A model generated the notes under the pieces. It made no database searches. It was given only the letters and a program-made list of their open reading frames with translations, and was not told where the DNA came from. A stretch of 64,000 nucleotides of DNA from Chalara sp. BL73. Taxonomy: Eukaryota; Ascomycota; Leotiomycetes; Helotiales. The stretch is from NCBI GenBank assembly GCA_918026815.1, contig CAKJVC010000182.1, forward strand, positions 682,001 through 746,000. The letters run 5' to 3'. Of the stretch, positions 37,705 to 49,149 are shown piece by piece (position 1 is the stretch's first letter; each line of letters opens with the position of its first letter). The position numbers were made by a program, and so were the translations under genes.

Positions 37705-38552
37705 ACACTTCCATCCATTGCCTCCAACTATAGTAAGGTCAGAAGATGCGCTATATTGAGGCTTGGAGGCGACAAACCAGGGAATGCACCAGAGCCATAT
37801 CGGACGTTCAGACGCTCAACCGATTTGACAACGAGATACAGCGGATAAAGTATGCAAGCCATAATCGCAATCTTAGGCTTCAGGGCGTTGACTTGTGTAT
37901 CTTGAGTGCAGAGATGTTGAGGACTACACGAGCTTATATTCCTGTGAGGTTGTGTTCATGGTCTTGGCAAAGCGGGAACCGCCACCAAAACAACCCTCGT
38001 CTGTTATTTATAGGTCAAGTGGTAACTTCAGGGGCTGCGACTTTACGAACTGGCCAAGTTCAGACATTGCCATTCTGTTCCATGTCAAATGTTCTCGCGT
38101 CCTTCATGATGAGCTTCCGCATAAACCTATTTAGGTATTCTGTATACTATTCAGTGCATAAGATAACTGTATTTAATTATTTGCATTAATTATATTATCA
38201 AATATATATAAATTCAAAAGTACTACTGGGAGCGGGGTCTGAAGCAGAGACAGATCTGGTGTAGCCACTTGAAAATTTCCGGCTCAACTGGATATAATTG
38301 TACATTTACCAGACTGTACGGCAATTGTTGCCCAGACATGAACTTATTGCTTTGAACTATAGCAAGTGACGGCATATATAGTTCCATACTGAATAAAATC
38401 GTTGATCTAGTGTCCAAGTATCACTGCACTTGCAAAACATACCTTCCTACCAATCCTAAGGACTTACCGACAAGTTCAAAAGGGGCTCGCCTTGAACATT
38501 TAAAGCTATTTCAGCTTCTACGATAAGAAGTAGGAACCTCGAATTTCTCAGA
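37705..38552. other. Intergenic, no gene seen
   Basis: Overlapping short frames on the plus strand (37746-38189) show no domain. This is the divergent upstream region of the genes on either side. Confidence 0.45.
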
Positions 38553-39398
38553 ATGATCCCTCTAAGCCCGTGGACATTGCTGCTCATCAGTTCTGTTGTT
38601 TCAGCAACACTTGGTAGTCCTATAACCGGAGCCACATCAGACTGCAATCAAACGGCTCTTGCACAGGCAGCTGATGCATACATCGTAGCTCAAGCAGCAG
38701 GGAAGCTTGAAGCTCTTCAAAAGTATCTCGCCGGTGACTGGAAATACCAGGAAAACAACAAGGAAACAGATCCAAAAAATGGGGTCATCGTCAAGCCTCT
38801 AAAAATTGACCACCGTCGAACAAATTTTGACACCGCAGTCTGCGCTACCTACACAGAGCTAATTGTTACAGACTCGGCGAACCCATACGTGATAGGGACA
38901 CAAATCCGGCATGGATCAGATATGAAAATCACCATGATTGACTCCATTGCGTCCACAACAAATTCATGGCTTTTCGATGCGAAGAAGACGTTGCAGTACG
39001 TCTTACAGGAGAAATGGGACCCTATTCCAGAAGCCAAACGTGATAGTCGAGCGCTCATCCAAGCCGCTGGAGATGCGTACATGGATATGTGGAGTAACGA
39101 TACTGCCGCTAACGCGGTACCGTGGGGCACGCCATGCGCACGACTTGAGGGGTCAGCATACACTGGTAAAGGGCGGCCGGATGATTCATGCAAACCTGGC
39201 ATTCCGTCGAATCACAGCCAAGCTCCCAATACCCACCGACGATATGTTGTGGATGAGGCTATGGGATCGGTGAGCATCTTCTGTGTGTGGGAGCACATGA
39301 TGATGGCAGCCGATAGCCACGAGTTTAGGTTAGAAGGCGGCAAGTTACGATATGTCCATACAATGACAGTTTGTGGAGGGCAACCTTGTAGGCTGTGA
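38553..39398 (+). CDS. Secreted DUF8021-type protein
   Basis: The single-exon, 281-residue protein starts with a clear signal peptide (about residues 1-21, LSPWTLLLISSVVSATLG) and has no other membrane segment. The body carries CNQTALAQAADAYIVAQAAGK near the start, IDHRRTNFDTAVCATYTELIV in the middle, and later WGTPCARLEGSAYTG and RRYVVDEAMGSVSIFCVWEH before VCGGQPC. Six or more cysteines are consistent with disulfides outside the cell. This layout fits the fungal DUF8021 family, whose function is not established. It is complete, with no sign of decay. Confidence 0.85.
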   Translation: MIPLSPWTLLLISSVVSATLGSPITGATSDCNQTALAQAADAYIVAQAAGKLEALQKYLAGDWKYQENNKETDPKNGVIVKPLKIDHRRTNFDTAVCATYTELIVTDSANPYVIGTQIRHGSDMKITMIDSIASTTNSWLFDAKKTLQYVLQEKWDPIPEAKRDSRALIQAAGDAYMDMWSNDTAANAVPWGTPCARLEGSAYTGKGRPDDSCKPGIPSNHSQAPNTHRRYVVDEAMGSVSIFCVWEHMMMAADSHEFRLEGGKLRYVHTMTVCGGQPCRL

Positions 39399-39673
39399 AG
39401 GGATATTTTACAAATCACTGCGAAAGGCTTTCCACTTGGAGTCTCCTGCTTTGTCAAACTATCAAATCGCCGATGTGGACTGCATCCTTAGTTCTTTTAG
39501 ATTGAAATTTAGTGGGAATTTCCCAACTATGCCAGTCCGCAATCGCCGTGAGACCTATATTCAATTTGATGCGCAAGACCGTTCATTTTAAGTTTATATT
39601 CTCTTATATCCAAGGTTGGAGGTTCAGGCTGTCTGAGTTGAATTACCAGGACTGATATATAATGTTTTCAGAC

Positions 39674-40702
39674 TTACAATGATCCAACAGCATCTTTGGC
39701 CTGAAACCATAGATGGCCCAATATCTGTTGTGTCGATAGTCTCTTGTTGGGATCATATTCCAGCATCTTCTCCAGCAGGTTGCAAAAGGGCTTTGCATCG
39801 GAGTCAGACATATCTCTTGATCTCCTGAGCCGTATTCCCTGATTAGAAGTTAAGCATAGAACTTAAATGAATCTCTTTGCGCAGGGGAAGTCTTCACTTA
39901 CTTGCTACACATCACCAAATTGCGCATTGCCTGTTTGACAAGGAACTTAAAGTGACGGGTCATAGTATCCTTCCTTATCTAGATGCTCGTCTGCATGCTC
40001 CCATTTGTTCCTTAGATCCGCAGGGAGCTTTTCTAAATGATCAATCATCGATATAATGTGCTCTTTATTTGTATATCTCTTATCAGAGCCAGCCCAAAAC
40101 AGGAAAAGAGGAATCAATGTGACGATGCGGAACATCGCACATGCCAAAAACCCATATATCTGCCTCCTCGTGGTGGGGCTTTCTTAGGATAGTTTCTAGT
40201 GCTCGAGCATCAACTGGATAGCCCCATTTCTCATCTGGTGACTGGATTGAACATGCACTACCGAGATCTATAAGTTTGATACATAATCCAGATGTAGGAG
40301 ACTCAGGATCGAATCGAAATTTGTCCAGCAGATTGATTCCAGCGATAGTATATGGAACCCTATAGCACATGATAGGTTAGACTCCAGATGCTGATCTTTT
40401 ATGGTAGATAGTTGCTTAAATTACTCATGCTTCATCAACGGCTCGCCGTCTCTCTTGGTAAGTATGTTGATAAATCCAAATTCAGGTCGTAAATTCATCT
40501 TGCTCCATGCAGCTTTCATCATGGTTGATGCATTTCCTTCTTCCTCTTCCTCTTCCTTTGGTTGATTCCAAACCTCCTTCTGGATTTCATCATTTGGCAA
40601 TTGTTTAAATTGAAGTTTAGTGCAATATTAGTATTGCCAGGCTTCAAGTCTCTGTGCATAATACCATTTGTGCGTAGTATGGCATGATATAGCTACCATC
40701 GT
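39674..40702 (-). pseudogene. C-terminal part of an SRPK-like protein kinase, truncated and broken
   Basis: Reading leftwards, the catalytic loop LRTNGIMHRDLKPGN lies at about 40690-40640. An acidic insert (WNQPKEEEEEEG), reached through a frame change, follows. Then come IKLIDLGSACSI (DLG in place of DFG, as in SRPKs) and HHEEADIWVFGM, both within 40370-40083. Next are FRIVTLIPLFLFWAGSD and LEKLPADLRNKWEHAD (about 40140-39990). The last piece is CNLLEKMLEYDPNKRLSTQQILGH, ending in TAA at 39674. The ATP-binding N-lobe is absent: the reading stops at a TAG at about 40697, where a foldback repeat begins. Some gaps between pieces may be introns, but the missing lobe rules out an active kinase. 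Confidence 0.75.
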
Positions 40703-41284
40703 CGGAAATTGCAAAATAAAGTAATAGCACATGATAATTGATTAAATTTCAAATCGCAGTTAGATATTGACTATTAGTTGACAAATTACTTAACAAAGAA
40801 ATTAAAGTAATACGTTTCTAGTTAACTTTTTTTGGTGGCTTAGTTGATCTAAATAATTTGGCTGATGTTTTCAGCTGGTTGTCTGTAATTCAATAATAAT
40901 AAAGAAAAGAAGAAACAATTTTGTAAAAAGAAATAATATATACAAGAAGTAAAAAAAGTTACGTGTGGGTTTTACTCTCTTAGCATATTTATTTTCCTTT
41001 TTTTCTTGTTTTCGGGTCATAATTTTTTTACTCTTCTACCTTTTACTGTACCATACAACCACAATAAATCAATACAAAAAAAAGTTAGCTAGAAACGTTA
41101 GTCATGAGCGTTTGCCAAATCACCTAAATCAATTAAGCCAGCTATAAAAGTCAGCCAGGAACATATTCCTTTAATTTTTTTTTTTGTTAGGTACCTTGTA
41201 AACTAATAGTCGATTTCTAATTATGATTTGAATCTAATTAATTATCATATTCTATTACCTTATTTTGCAATTTCCGAGGATGAT
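40700..41284. mobile_element. Foldback MITE with long inverted arms
   Basis: The left arm (about 40702-40930) begins CGGAAATTGCAAAATAAAG. Its inverted partner is the right arm (about 41060-41282), which ends TTTGCAATTTCCG. Homology runs over about 200 bp per arm, with mismatches mostly of the C/T and G/A type. The whole is strongly AT-rich. No clear target duplication was found. No coding capacity. Confidence 0.7.
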
Positions 41285-41460
41285 TTCATTATGATACTGC
41301 GTGTACACAAGACGAGATTGCATTACAACCAATCATTGCACGTAGTCAAGTCCAATATGCTTTTTTCCTCATTAAATAACTCTCCAACGTTACAAATCTG
41401 TTCGGCGAGTTCACTTAAGTACACCTGCGCACAATCGTCTTCTTAACTGGGTTACAGCTT

Positions 41461-42148
41461 CTAAACGAAATCGGCATAGGCCGGGCAGATATATCAAATA
41501 TCCTTGATTTAGACTGCGGTTTAAAAGTAATTCGAACTGCTTTTAAAAAGGAAGAGTTCCGTAGACGCGTTGCAAAACGTAAACCACCTTTGACAGAACA
41601 AGATCGATTAGCTTATGCCGAGGAACACCCTTTTTAGACTGACGACCAGTGGAATAGTATTATTTGGACTGACGAAACGTGGGCTAATCCAGGCCGGCAT
41701 ACAAACACTTATGTAACTAGGCATATTGGCGATTCAGAGCGATTTTGCTCTGATTGCGTCGAAGCTCGATATCAGCGTAAAATAGAATAAATGTTTTGGG
41801 GTTTAATATCAGGCAAATACAGTCGACATAAAATGTTATTTTGGGAAAAAGACTAGGAAACAATCAATGAAAGGTCATCTATATAATATTGTAAGGTCTC
41901 CCGGAAATCTTTGCAAACAATCCTTTCGCAAAAACAACAACTTTTCTTTGCGATTCTTTTGCGAATTAGAAGTCTTTATTGCAGACTTTTCTTTAGTAGC
42001 GTGTGGTATACGTTTTGTTAGCTTATATTTTCTTACGGCTCCACTAGGTTATAGTATTACACTGATGACAGGTTGTACAGGTCACAAAACAATTAAATTT
42101 GGAAGCTATGAAAAGCAGCATCATCGCAATATCTTTATGCAGGACTGA
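41461..42148 (+). pseudogene. Tc1/mariner-type transposase relic
   Basis: The plus-strand frame gives GIGRADISNILDLDCGLKV, then FRRRVAKRKPPLTEQDRLAY, then the DDE first-Asp motif WNSIIWTDETWANPGRHT, then RYQRKIE, a stop, MFWGLISG, and FWEKD. TAG or TAA codons stand where Trp is conserved in the family. The second Asp (NIFMQD) is found in a shifted frame ending at 42148. The third acidic region is missing. The relic abuts the foldback MITE on its left. I saw no terminal repeats of its own. Confidence 0.75.
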
Positions 42149-42390
42149 TAACAGACTTTCTGTCGGATGGCGCTAGTTTCTAGTCTTTCCCCTATCTTTC
42201 TTTCCTAGTCCCGTCGATGCACCGAACTGTTGGGGTAGTACAGTTTTCTAGTGCTAATATTAGTTCACATCAAAATACCACTACCATTTCTTTCCGTCTC
42301 ACCACATTTTTCTTCCCTACCCTATCTTCACTCAGGCATCCAGCAACATCAAGATACACGCAACAGAAGAGCCAGAACAGCATCTTCGCT

Positions 42391-43191
42391 ATGGCAGTCA
42401 AAGAATGGAGACAAGCTCGCAAAGCTCGGAAAGAGCACACACGCCAACAACGGCGTCTCCAGGCACAGAATCAGCCAACGTGTCCTGGCTGTGTCATATG
42501 CACACAGATCCAAGCGATCACAGCTAAAATCGCGGCGACAGAAGCGCGGGAAGTGGAAGAAGCGAAACGTGGATTTTTCAGAGGTGATGTTACCATTAAT
42601 GCAAGAGATGCTGCAGCTTTCATAGCAGCACAAGACGTCGGTCATCGGCAAAATAGACTTGTCTACTGGACTGATGGATGCAGCATGAAGTCCGGCAGCG
42701 GCATCGGGGTCGCATCTACCTCATTCGGTTCAGAGACATGGGTCGAAGGCTCATGGCGTACTAAGGAGAGGGTGGATGCTAATGTGATAGAGATCATCGC
42801 AATCACGAAAGCGTTGGAACTTGCAAGGGAGCAGTGTATAGATCGAGGAAGCTCATGTGTTGAACACGTGGTGGTTTATTCAGACTCGATCAACGCAACG
42901 AATCTTTTCCAACGTAATCGGAAGGACCCAAGAACAGTGAGCAAGTTTGCGCCGCTTGAAGAAGCCATTTCAGCCGCAGCAGAACTTGATGCTTTAGAAT
43001 TGCGGGTCGAACTCAGGTGGGTTCCTGCACACGAAGGAGTTGGAGGAAATCCGAGAGCAGATAAAGCTGCCAGAAACGCTGCTCGACAAGGTGCGCGGAA
43101 AGTTCCACAGCCATTTCGCCGACGGGGTGGTACTGCGCTGATAGAGTGCTTCATGCGGACGAAGAAAAATATTGACATATTTAGAAATTGA
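42391..43191 (+). CDS. Stand-alone RNase H type 1 domain protein
   Basis: The 266-residue frame starts at MAVKEWRQARK (an earlier in-frame ATG at 42217 would add 58 residues that look like leader sequence). The N-terminal about 65 residues are basic with CPGCVIC. The RNase H fold follows with all four acidic residues: Asp95 in VYWTDGCSMKSGSG, Glu134 in NVIEIIAITKALELA, Asp165 in VVVYSDSINA and Asp224 in NPRADKAARNAA. The usual active-site His is at 214 (WVPAHEGVGG). It would cut RNA in RNA-DNA hybrids. Single-domain copies like this in fungi often come from LINE-type RNase H domains, and the transposon relic just upstream fits that. It is intact here. Confidence 0.85.
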   Translation: MAVKEWRQARKARKEHTRQQRRLQAQNQPTCPGCVICTQIQAITAKIAATEAREVEEAKRGFFRGDVTINARDAAAFIAAQDVGHRQNRLVYWTDGCSMKSGSGIGVASTSFGSETWVEGSWRTKERVDANVIEIIAITKALELAREQCIDRGSSCVEHVVVYSDSINATNLFQRNRKDPRTVSKFAPLEEAISAAAELDALELRVELRWVPAHEGVGGNPRADKAARNAARQGARKVPQPFRRRGGTALIECFMRTKKNIDIFRN

Positions 43192-43199
43192 GCACGACA

Positions 43200-46100
43200 G
43201 AATGGCACAAGCACAGATTGTAGGATGGCATGGTGTCGACACAAAGTGTGGTTTCATTAGAATGATTCAATTTGACCTGCTACTATGTCCATGTAGCACC
43301 TAGACGCCTGGCCCCGTCCAACTTCGCACCTTCCCTTCCACCCTACTGCCTTCCCAACCTTCGTTCCGTCTTCAAAGCTCGACAACGTGGGAACAGCTAG
43401 TTGTGGAGATCGGGCCTAGAAGAATAACCACGTTGGTGTCAGCGCGTCCGCTGGTGTTACCGGTAATTCCCCGCCGTTCCTCGAAGATCAAGCCTCAGGG
43501 AATCGAACCCATCAGACAAGGCGCCGTCGCGCACATGCCCCTGCCAAGCTGTCGCCATCACTTCTCCCTAGAAGAGGAATGCCCATCTTAGCTTCTCAAT
43601 GTCAATCACATCAAGAACAGACGTTGAGACGGCGGGGTAATGTATGTGTTGATGGTCGGAAAGGTTTGTTGATGGTATCTGACGGTGAAAGAAAAGGAAG
43701 AGAGCGAAGAGAAGAGGAAACAGAAGAGTAAGATGATAATTGGGTAGAAGTCCTCGGGAAAAGTGGTGGTTGTGATGATGTTGTAGAAAAAGTGATGGAA
43801 GGGGAAGATGGAGAGAAACGAGAAATCTGGGAATCGTTAAGATGCTTATACGCAAGGGCATCTCAACATGAGGCAGGAGGCATCGCGTTCCTTCCGACTC
43901 GTTCGAAGTACAGAATGAAGCAGGACCCAAAAGACTCCGGAAATACAACATCCAGAGATATTGTGGTTTCCTCATGAAGTTCTTGCACACTCAGAACTTG
44001 ACGAATCTGGAAAGAACGTCGTCGCTGTTGCTGTATCAATGTATTGGGCATGCAGTCCAAAAGTGACTTTCACGTCAGCTAGGCATTTTCTCACTTCTGA
44101 GCGGTGGGATCAGGGAAGAGGCAACAAAGTAGAAAGGCATGAAGGCCCAGCGCGGTGCATACTACTACAGGGCCATTGTCCCAAACGTGCAGAGATGATC
44201 TTCGTTTTTTTATCACTCGTCTTGGAAATTTACAATTATGGGTAGCCACTTCTCGCATCATTGTGCAACTTTCTCCTCTCACAGGAAGCGGGATCTCCGT
44301 TCAGATCCACCGACATGGCGGTCCAGAGCGTTGAGAATTTGGGAAGATTTTGGTTGCAAGACATATATTAGAAGTTACGTTTGCACGGCATACTCAGGAA
44401 ATCACTTCCAAGGAAGTAACTCCCCTCAAACACCCGATGTCGACGAAAAGTCGACTATTCGGTGACGGTAAGCTATTCAACGGCGAAGCTGATACGAGTA
44501 GGTAGTCAAACAAGATATCCTTATGAACCGGACACCGTGTATTCACGGTCACGAACAGGAAGAAATTCAACAGAATCTCCATCTTCAGCATATCTGGTCA
44601 CTCTACCTCCTACTATGGCCTACGCCGTCCTACCACCTTCTGCTGAGGTTGTCTACTGCACCACTGAACGAGTCTCCCTTTCTGAACTTGAAAATGATAT
44701 CGGAGTTAGGTGTTTACCTAATACAGTAAAGCTTGGTGTGGCGTATGATGGCTTGTCAATTGCGCGCTAACAAGCACAGTTTTCCTTTACTTTTGAAGGG
44801 ATCCGAGTCTCTCCTGCTCCTTGACGATCAGGTGTCCATCAGGGGATAATTGAATCGAATGTCGACAGCGCTGGTAGGACATTATATTCATGAGGATATT
44901 GTAGATTCTGTAGAGCACTGGAGTTATGAGAACATGATAGAATCTCACAATGTGGCTTTCAGACAGAGGCTGCCTTGTGCATAATTGGGAGGTGAAGGTT
45001 CGAGATAAAAGCAGTGCGAGATTCGTGAATTCCAGCTTGTTCTGATGCTGGAAGGAAATTGCCTGACCTCTTTGGCTCATAAGAAGAAGCACGACACCTG
45101 AAGACTGTGTCATGGTCACGTCATCCATTCAGCTAAAGTCGCTTCTACAAGCTGCCATCACGGCTAGAGCAGGACGTTTGTAGTCTGCGTTGTTTGATTA
45201 AAGCCGCGACTGCTCAGAAGGGGTCCGCTTGTAAGTTTGCGAGTTTAGAAGAGGCGGAAGATAATGCTAGTGCGCTAGGAGTCGCAAGACCCTGATCGAG
45301 TGCATATGATAGAAAGGATGAGAGAAAGTGTCTATAGAAATGCAAAAGTAGCTCCTTTTTATATTGTTGAGGTCGAATAAAGGTCGATAGGAAAGCGATG
45401 TGTAGGCTAAGCTTAAAATAGCGAGACCAAACCCGAACAAGTGCGCGCAATCCCCTCTCTGGTGAGCGGTGACAGTAAGCGAGGCGACCTCTAGAACTCC
45501 GCTAACCGTGTTATTTATATCTTGAATACAACAGGATCTCCTCTATGCTACAGCCACGGAACCTAAAACGTGACAATCTTATTGCATTTGCAGGAGTATT
45601 TGGAGGAATATTGTAAGCCGCGCTACACTCATTTAAGAAGCAGTTTGTGGTTTTTACGGGGCATGGTTTTATGACGTTTTTGAGCTTTTTTAACAGTACA
45701 GTCGGAGGCCATTAACCATTTTATGACTGTTGGCGCAAGTGTTCTTCAACATATTCTATCCATTTTCTGCCATTCATTCTTATGAATTTGGAGGGCTATT
45801 TGATGCGGAATAGTACGCACGAAAGCGTACGTGGTTCTTTGTGCCGGGCGATTGTCACAGAGATCCCAGGGAACATGGTCCTATATGCCGAGAAAGGTGG
45901 GTTGTAGGTGCTTCAATACAAAAATACTAAACTAAGGAGAAAAGGTGGAGCTGTCAGGCCAAGTGCTATTAGTCCTAATTAGGGAATACATGCGAGCTCA
46001 TCACGTGATAATAGGGACACTTAAAGCAAGCGTTTACCACGCGATCCGCGTCTGTCTTGTTGTAGACGTTAGCCAAATCAGGCGGGGTGCGATTTCCACA

Positions 46101-47030
46101 TGAACAGGTGACCGGAGGAAATGGTTCTACCTCTCTTGTCTTGCATTGCTGAATTTGAGGGGAAAGAATCACCACCAGATGAACTTCATAGACTGCAAAT
46201 TTTATTGTCCTGCTATTCACTTGGTACAATCCTTATACGTCACTGCGGGGGTCGCAGGATAACTCGTAACGTGGTTTCCAGAGAGAGGAAGTTTATTTTG
46301 GCTCGCTAATTGAGGACGCTTCGGGTTGCAGAATCCGCAGCCACTAAGCCACTAGACGATATGTGAGGCCAAAGCCAAGCCAACTTCCAGAATTGGTAAT
46401 TCCACCACAAAAACCACCAAGAACCAACACAAAGTTTGTTTAAAGAAAGAAAAGAACGCTGAATAAGGAAGAAAGTACGTTAAAGAAGAACGAAGGAAAA
46501 AAAGGAAGAAGGAAGAAGTACTGGTCGATTTTCAAGAAACTTAGTTTTTGGGGAAACAGCTAATTTCCTATGCCGTTGTGCTGCTCGCTAACGCCAATTA
46601 ACCTAACAAAAATCGGATTTACATAGTGACAGTTTGAGAGGGGAATAGCAGTTGAAGAAGGAAGGAGGAAAAAGGAAGAGGGAAGTACTGGCTGAGTTGT
46701 AAACAATGAACTTTTTTAGTATACATCACATCCTAAACTACACCTGATCCTTCTATCAGGCATTACCATCCCAAATTAGAATTTCTCCAAGCCTCTGTAG
46801 CTTTCTGACCCTGTCAACTCTTTAATATTTACGAGATGCCAAAGCATATAAGGAATTGTTGTTACTGCTCTGACTTGAACTTTTGCAATCTACAAACCAA
46901 GCCATCTATCTCATCTTGACACCTCTTTCAACTCTCCAAGTTTTTTTATTGCTCCAAGCCTTTTCCTCTTTCTGAGCCTTTCAACCTTTCAACTTTTCGA
47001 CGTTTGCAGCCAGCAAAGCAAATCAGCTCA
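43200..47030. other. Gene-poor stretch
   Basis: No convincing gene in about 3.8 kb. A 113-codon minus-strand frame (44787-45128) ends in a segment (ITPVLYRIYNILMN...LIVKEQERLGSL) that faintly resembles the start of F-box proteins and could be a fragment. Purine-rich duplicated stretches (GGAAGA...AAGTACTGG) occur at about 46495-46525 and 46660-46695. The last about 150 bp before 47033 are pyrimidine-rich, as in fungal core promoters. Confidence 0.4.
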
Positions 47031-47032
47031 AA

Positions 47033-47578
47033 ATGTTCGGTCGCTCTCGTTTCACTTATGTCGTTTCTTTCCTGGCGCTACTAGGCCCTGCTGTGGCTGC
47101 CAATCTCTATCGTATGGATTTTCGCTCGCCTGCGGAGATGAAAGCTGCTGGAGGCATCGTGAGCCGGGACCCCCGTGGGACCGGCTCGGTCATTGACCAT
47201 GTCAAGGCGACCTTGGGAAGCAAGGATCCATGGGTGTCGACCACGAGTGATAAGAGATTAGCTCAAGCAGGTGCCACATCCCCTGGCAACGTCTACGTTT
47301 ACTACATCAACCCGTCGGGCCTCAATATTGTTGACACTGTCAAAGAGTTCAAGAAGGCGAAGCAAGAACACCCTCATCCTGGGGAGAAGGAGTTTTCAGT
47401 AAAGGGCTCTGTCCCTTGGAACAACATCGTCCAATGGGAAACATTTAAGATGGGGAAGAAGACCGGCACCACGACTAGGGAAGCATTTGAGAGGGGTTCT
47501 AGGGAGCCGTCGCCAAAGAAACCTGCTGTAGGGTCGTCGCCAAAGAAGGGTGGTTCGATCCGATCATTCATTGCTTGA
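47033..47578 (+). CDS. Secreted ADP-ribosyltransferase-like protein (heat-labile enterotoxin A-chain type)
   Basis: The 181-residue, single-exon protein has a signal peptide (about residues 1-23). The mature part starts at once with LYRMDFRSPAEMKAAGG, matching the Arg-containing first motif of R-S-E class mono-ADP-ribosyltransferases (Arg27). A WVSTTSD motif (about 67-73) matches the STS strand, YVYYINP follows, and Glu118-Lys-Glu120 (EKEFSV) fits the ExE catalytic turn before VPWNNIVQW. The C-terminal about 30 residues are basic, with a SPKK repeat. If active it would use NAD+ to modify a target outside the producing cell. The target is unknown, and the protein is shorter than many homologues. 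It is intact. Toxicity is not shown by the sequence. Confidence 0.75.
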   Translation: MFGRSRFTYVVSFLALLGPAVAANLYRMDFRSPAEMKAAGGIVSRDPRGTGSVIDHVKATLGSKDPWVSTTSDKRLAQAGATSPGNVYVYYINPSGLNIVDTVKEFKKAKQEHPHPGEKEFSVKGSVPWNNIVQWETFKMGKKTGTTTREAFERGSREPSPKKPAVGSSPKKGGSIRSFIA

Positions 47579-47989
47579 AATCAGCTGTCCTGTGGATTAC
47601 AGCGTGCAACCGCCTAGGCTGCCTATCCTAGGATGCATACGGTTCAACGCTAGATTCTTTCTCTAGATACTAAGTAGCTCTAACTGTCGTATGTGCATAA
47701 AAATAAAATTTCCTTTTCCAATATATGTTCCAACTTTTGTTTCTTATATGTTCTTTGCTCTAATTTACATTTCGCTTGCCGACGACATCGATCTGGGGGT
47801 TAAAGTGATGCCTTGCTCTTTTTTTGAGAGTCCCGCGTGATTCCGTCGGTTTCCAGCTCCTGCGCCGCAATTTTCCTCTTCTCTTGGGTCAACCGACCAA
47901 TATCAAAAGCCAGCTATTAAAAAAAGCAACCCAAACGCCGGGGGAAAAAAAAGGCACCCACAGATCGCACCGACGAGCGCGGCAAATGC

Positions 47990-48480
47990 ACTCGCTTCAC
48001 CTCGAAACCGATAGACGGAGGAGGAACTTTCTGCGGTCCAGCGCGAAATCGCTCGTCTGCAACAGGAGCCTTCTACTATGTTACACGGTTGGGCTGGCGC
48101 GTATCACGTGAGGCTTTTGGGACTCGCTCAGGCGTTCAATGAGTTATCAGGATCTCGAGCAAGATAGGATCTTCTCTCTTTAGCTTTAGTTTACTTCAAT
48201 TACCAAGACCGGTTACTTTTATACGCTCAATAAGCATTTTCTTTTACACACTAAGCTCAACAAGATTCTTCGTCTGAGGAAGCAAAAACGTCTGTTGCAT
48301 TCGAGGAGCGAAGCAGAGGTCTCTCGTCTCGGCGCTGAACTGGACGCCGAGGACACTGCAGAGCGAGAGCTCCCTGTGGCAGGTGTTTCGGAGTCGGAGC
48401 TTGTCGAGGGCGCCTTGACCGTTGCGGTGGTTGTAATTGTTACGACATCATTAGGCAAAAACAGGCTACAGTGTATCAGG
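47990..48480 (+). pseudogene. Possible transposase C-terminal remnant
   Basis: Scattered plus-strand frames give EELSAVQREIARLQQE (near 48020) and a Leu/Arg-rich ILRLRKQKRLLHSRS followed by GAELDAEDTAERE (48265-48370). Such coiled, charged tails occur at the C-termini of fungal DNA-transposon proteins. The evidence is compositional and weak. Confidence 0.25.
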
Positions 48481-48690
48481 AAAGATTGACCGCCATCTCA
48501 GCTAAAGGTACCGGAAAACAACCCTAACATAAGACAACTCCTCCATGCTTGCCGGATAGCCTTCTATAAGGGGGGGGGGCTAGTAAACTATTTCCGCGTC
48601 CAGCTTCTTATAAGCACTAGGATCCCAAAGTACCGAGGACGGATAGCGCGGGAGCGTCTCAAACTCGCAGTGGAGGTAGCCTCTGGACAG

Positions 48691-48830
48691 TAGACTGCGC
48701 AGAAACCCACGGGGCGGGCCGGGGCCCCCGACCCATGGGACCCCGTGGGTCGGGTCTTCGAGGCTCGCTTCCCCCGTGGGGTGGGTTGTGTATTTTGACC
48801 CCGACCCGCGGGACCCCAATAGGGCCCCGA
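48691..48830 (+). repeat. Left hAT terminal and subterminal repeats
   Basis: TAGACTGCG at the tip, then CCCACGGGGCGGG, then several GGGACCCC/GGGTCGGG motifs in both orientations. This is sharply GC-rich against the AT-rich interior. Confidence 0.85.
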
Positions 48831-49149
48831 TAAGATTAACTAAATATAGAAACTACAGTCAAACTCCTCTACAAGAATGTAGGGCGGACTGGCGGAATTT
48901 TAAAAATATACGAGGTATTCTAGTATCGAAATGATTCTTTCCAGTTTTGGCATTGATTTTTCTATGTGCACACAGGTTAAACAAAACTATTTTGTATACT
49001 TGTTTTTACAAAAGTACTTGAAATGCAAAGTAGTTGATTAGTATAAAAATTAGTATAAAAATTAAACTTCAAATGTTAAATCTAAACATATTGTAATAGA
49101 GTGGAAAAAATTGTGAATTATAATAATACAACACTAATATTCTAAAACT

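Noticed and set aside
40700..41284. CRISPR or tandem array in the repeated AT-rich block
   Set aside because: The repeats are two long inverted arms, not regularly spaced direct repeats, and the genome is eukaryotic.
43490..43530. GGTTCGATTCCC-like T-loop on the minus strand, possible tRNA
   Set aside because: I could not build an acceptor stem, D-arm or anticodon arm around it.
43568..43990. 140-codon minus-strand frame
   Set aside because: Low-complexity Leu/Pro/His/Phe composition, no domain and no splice or promoter support.
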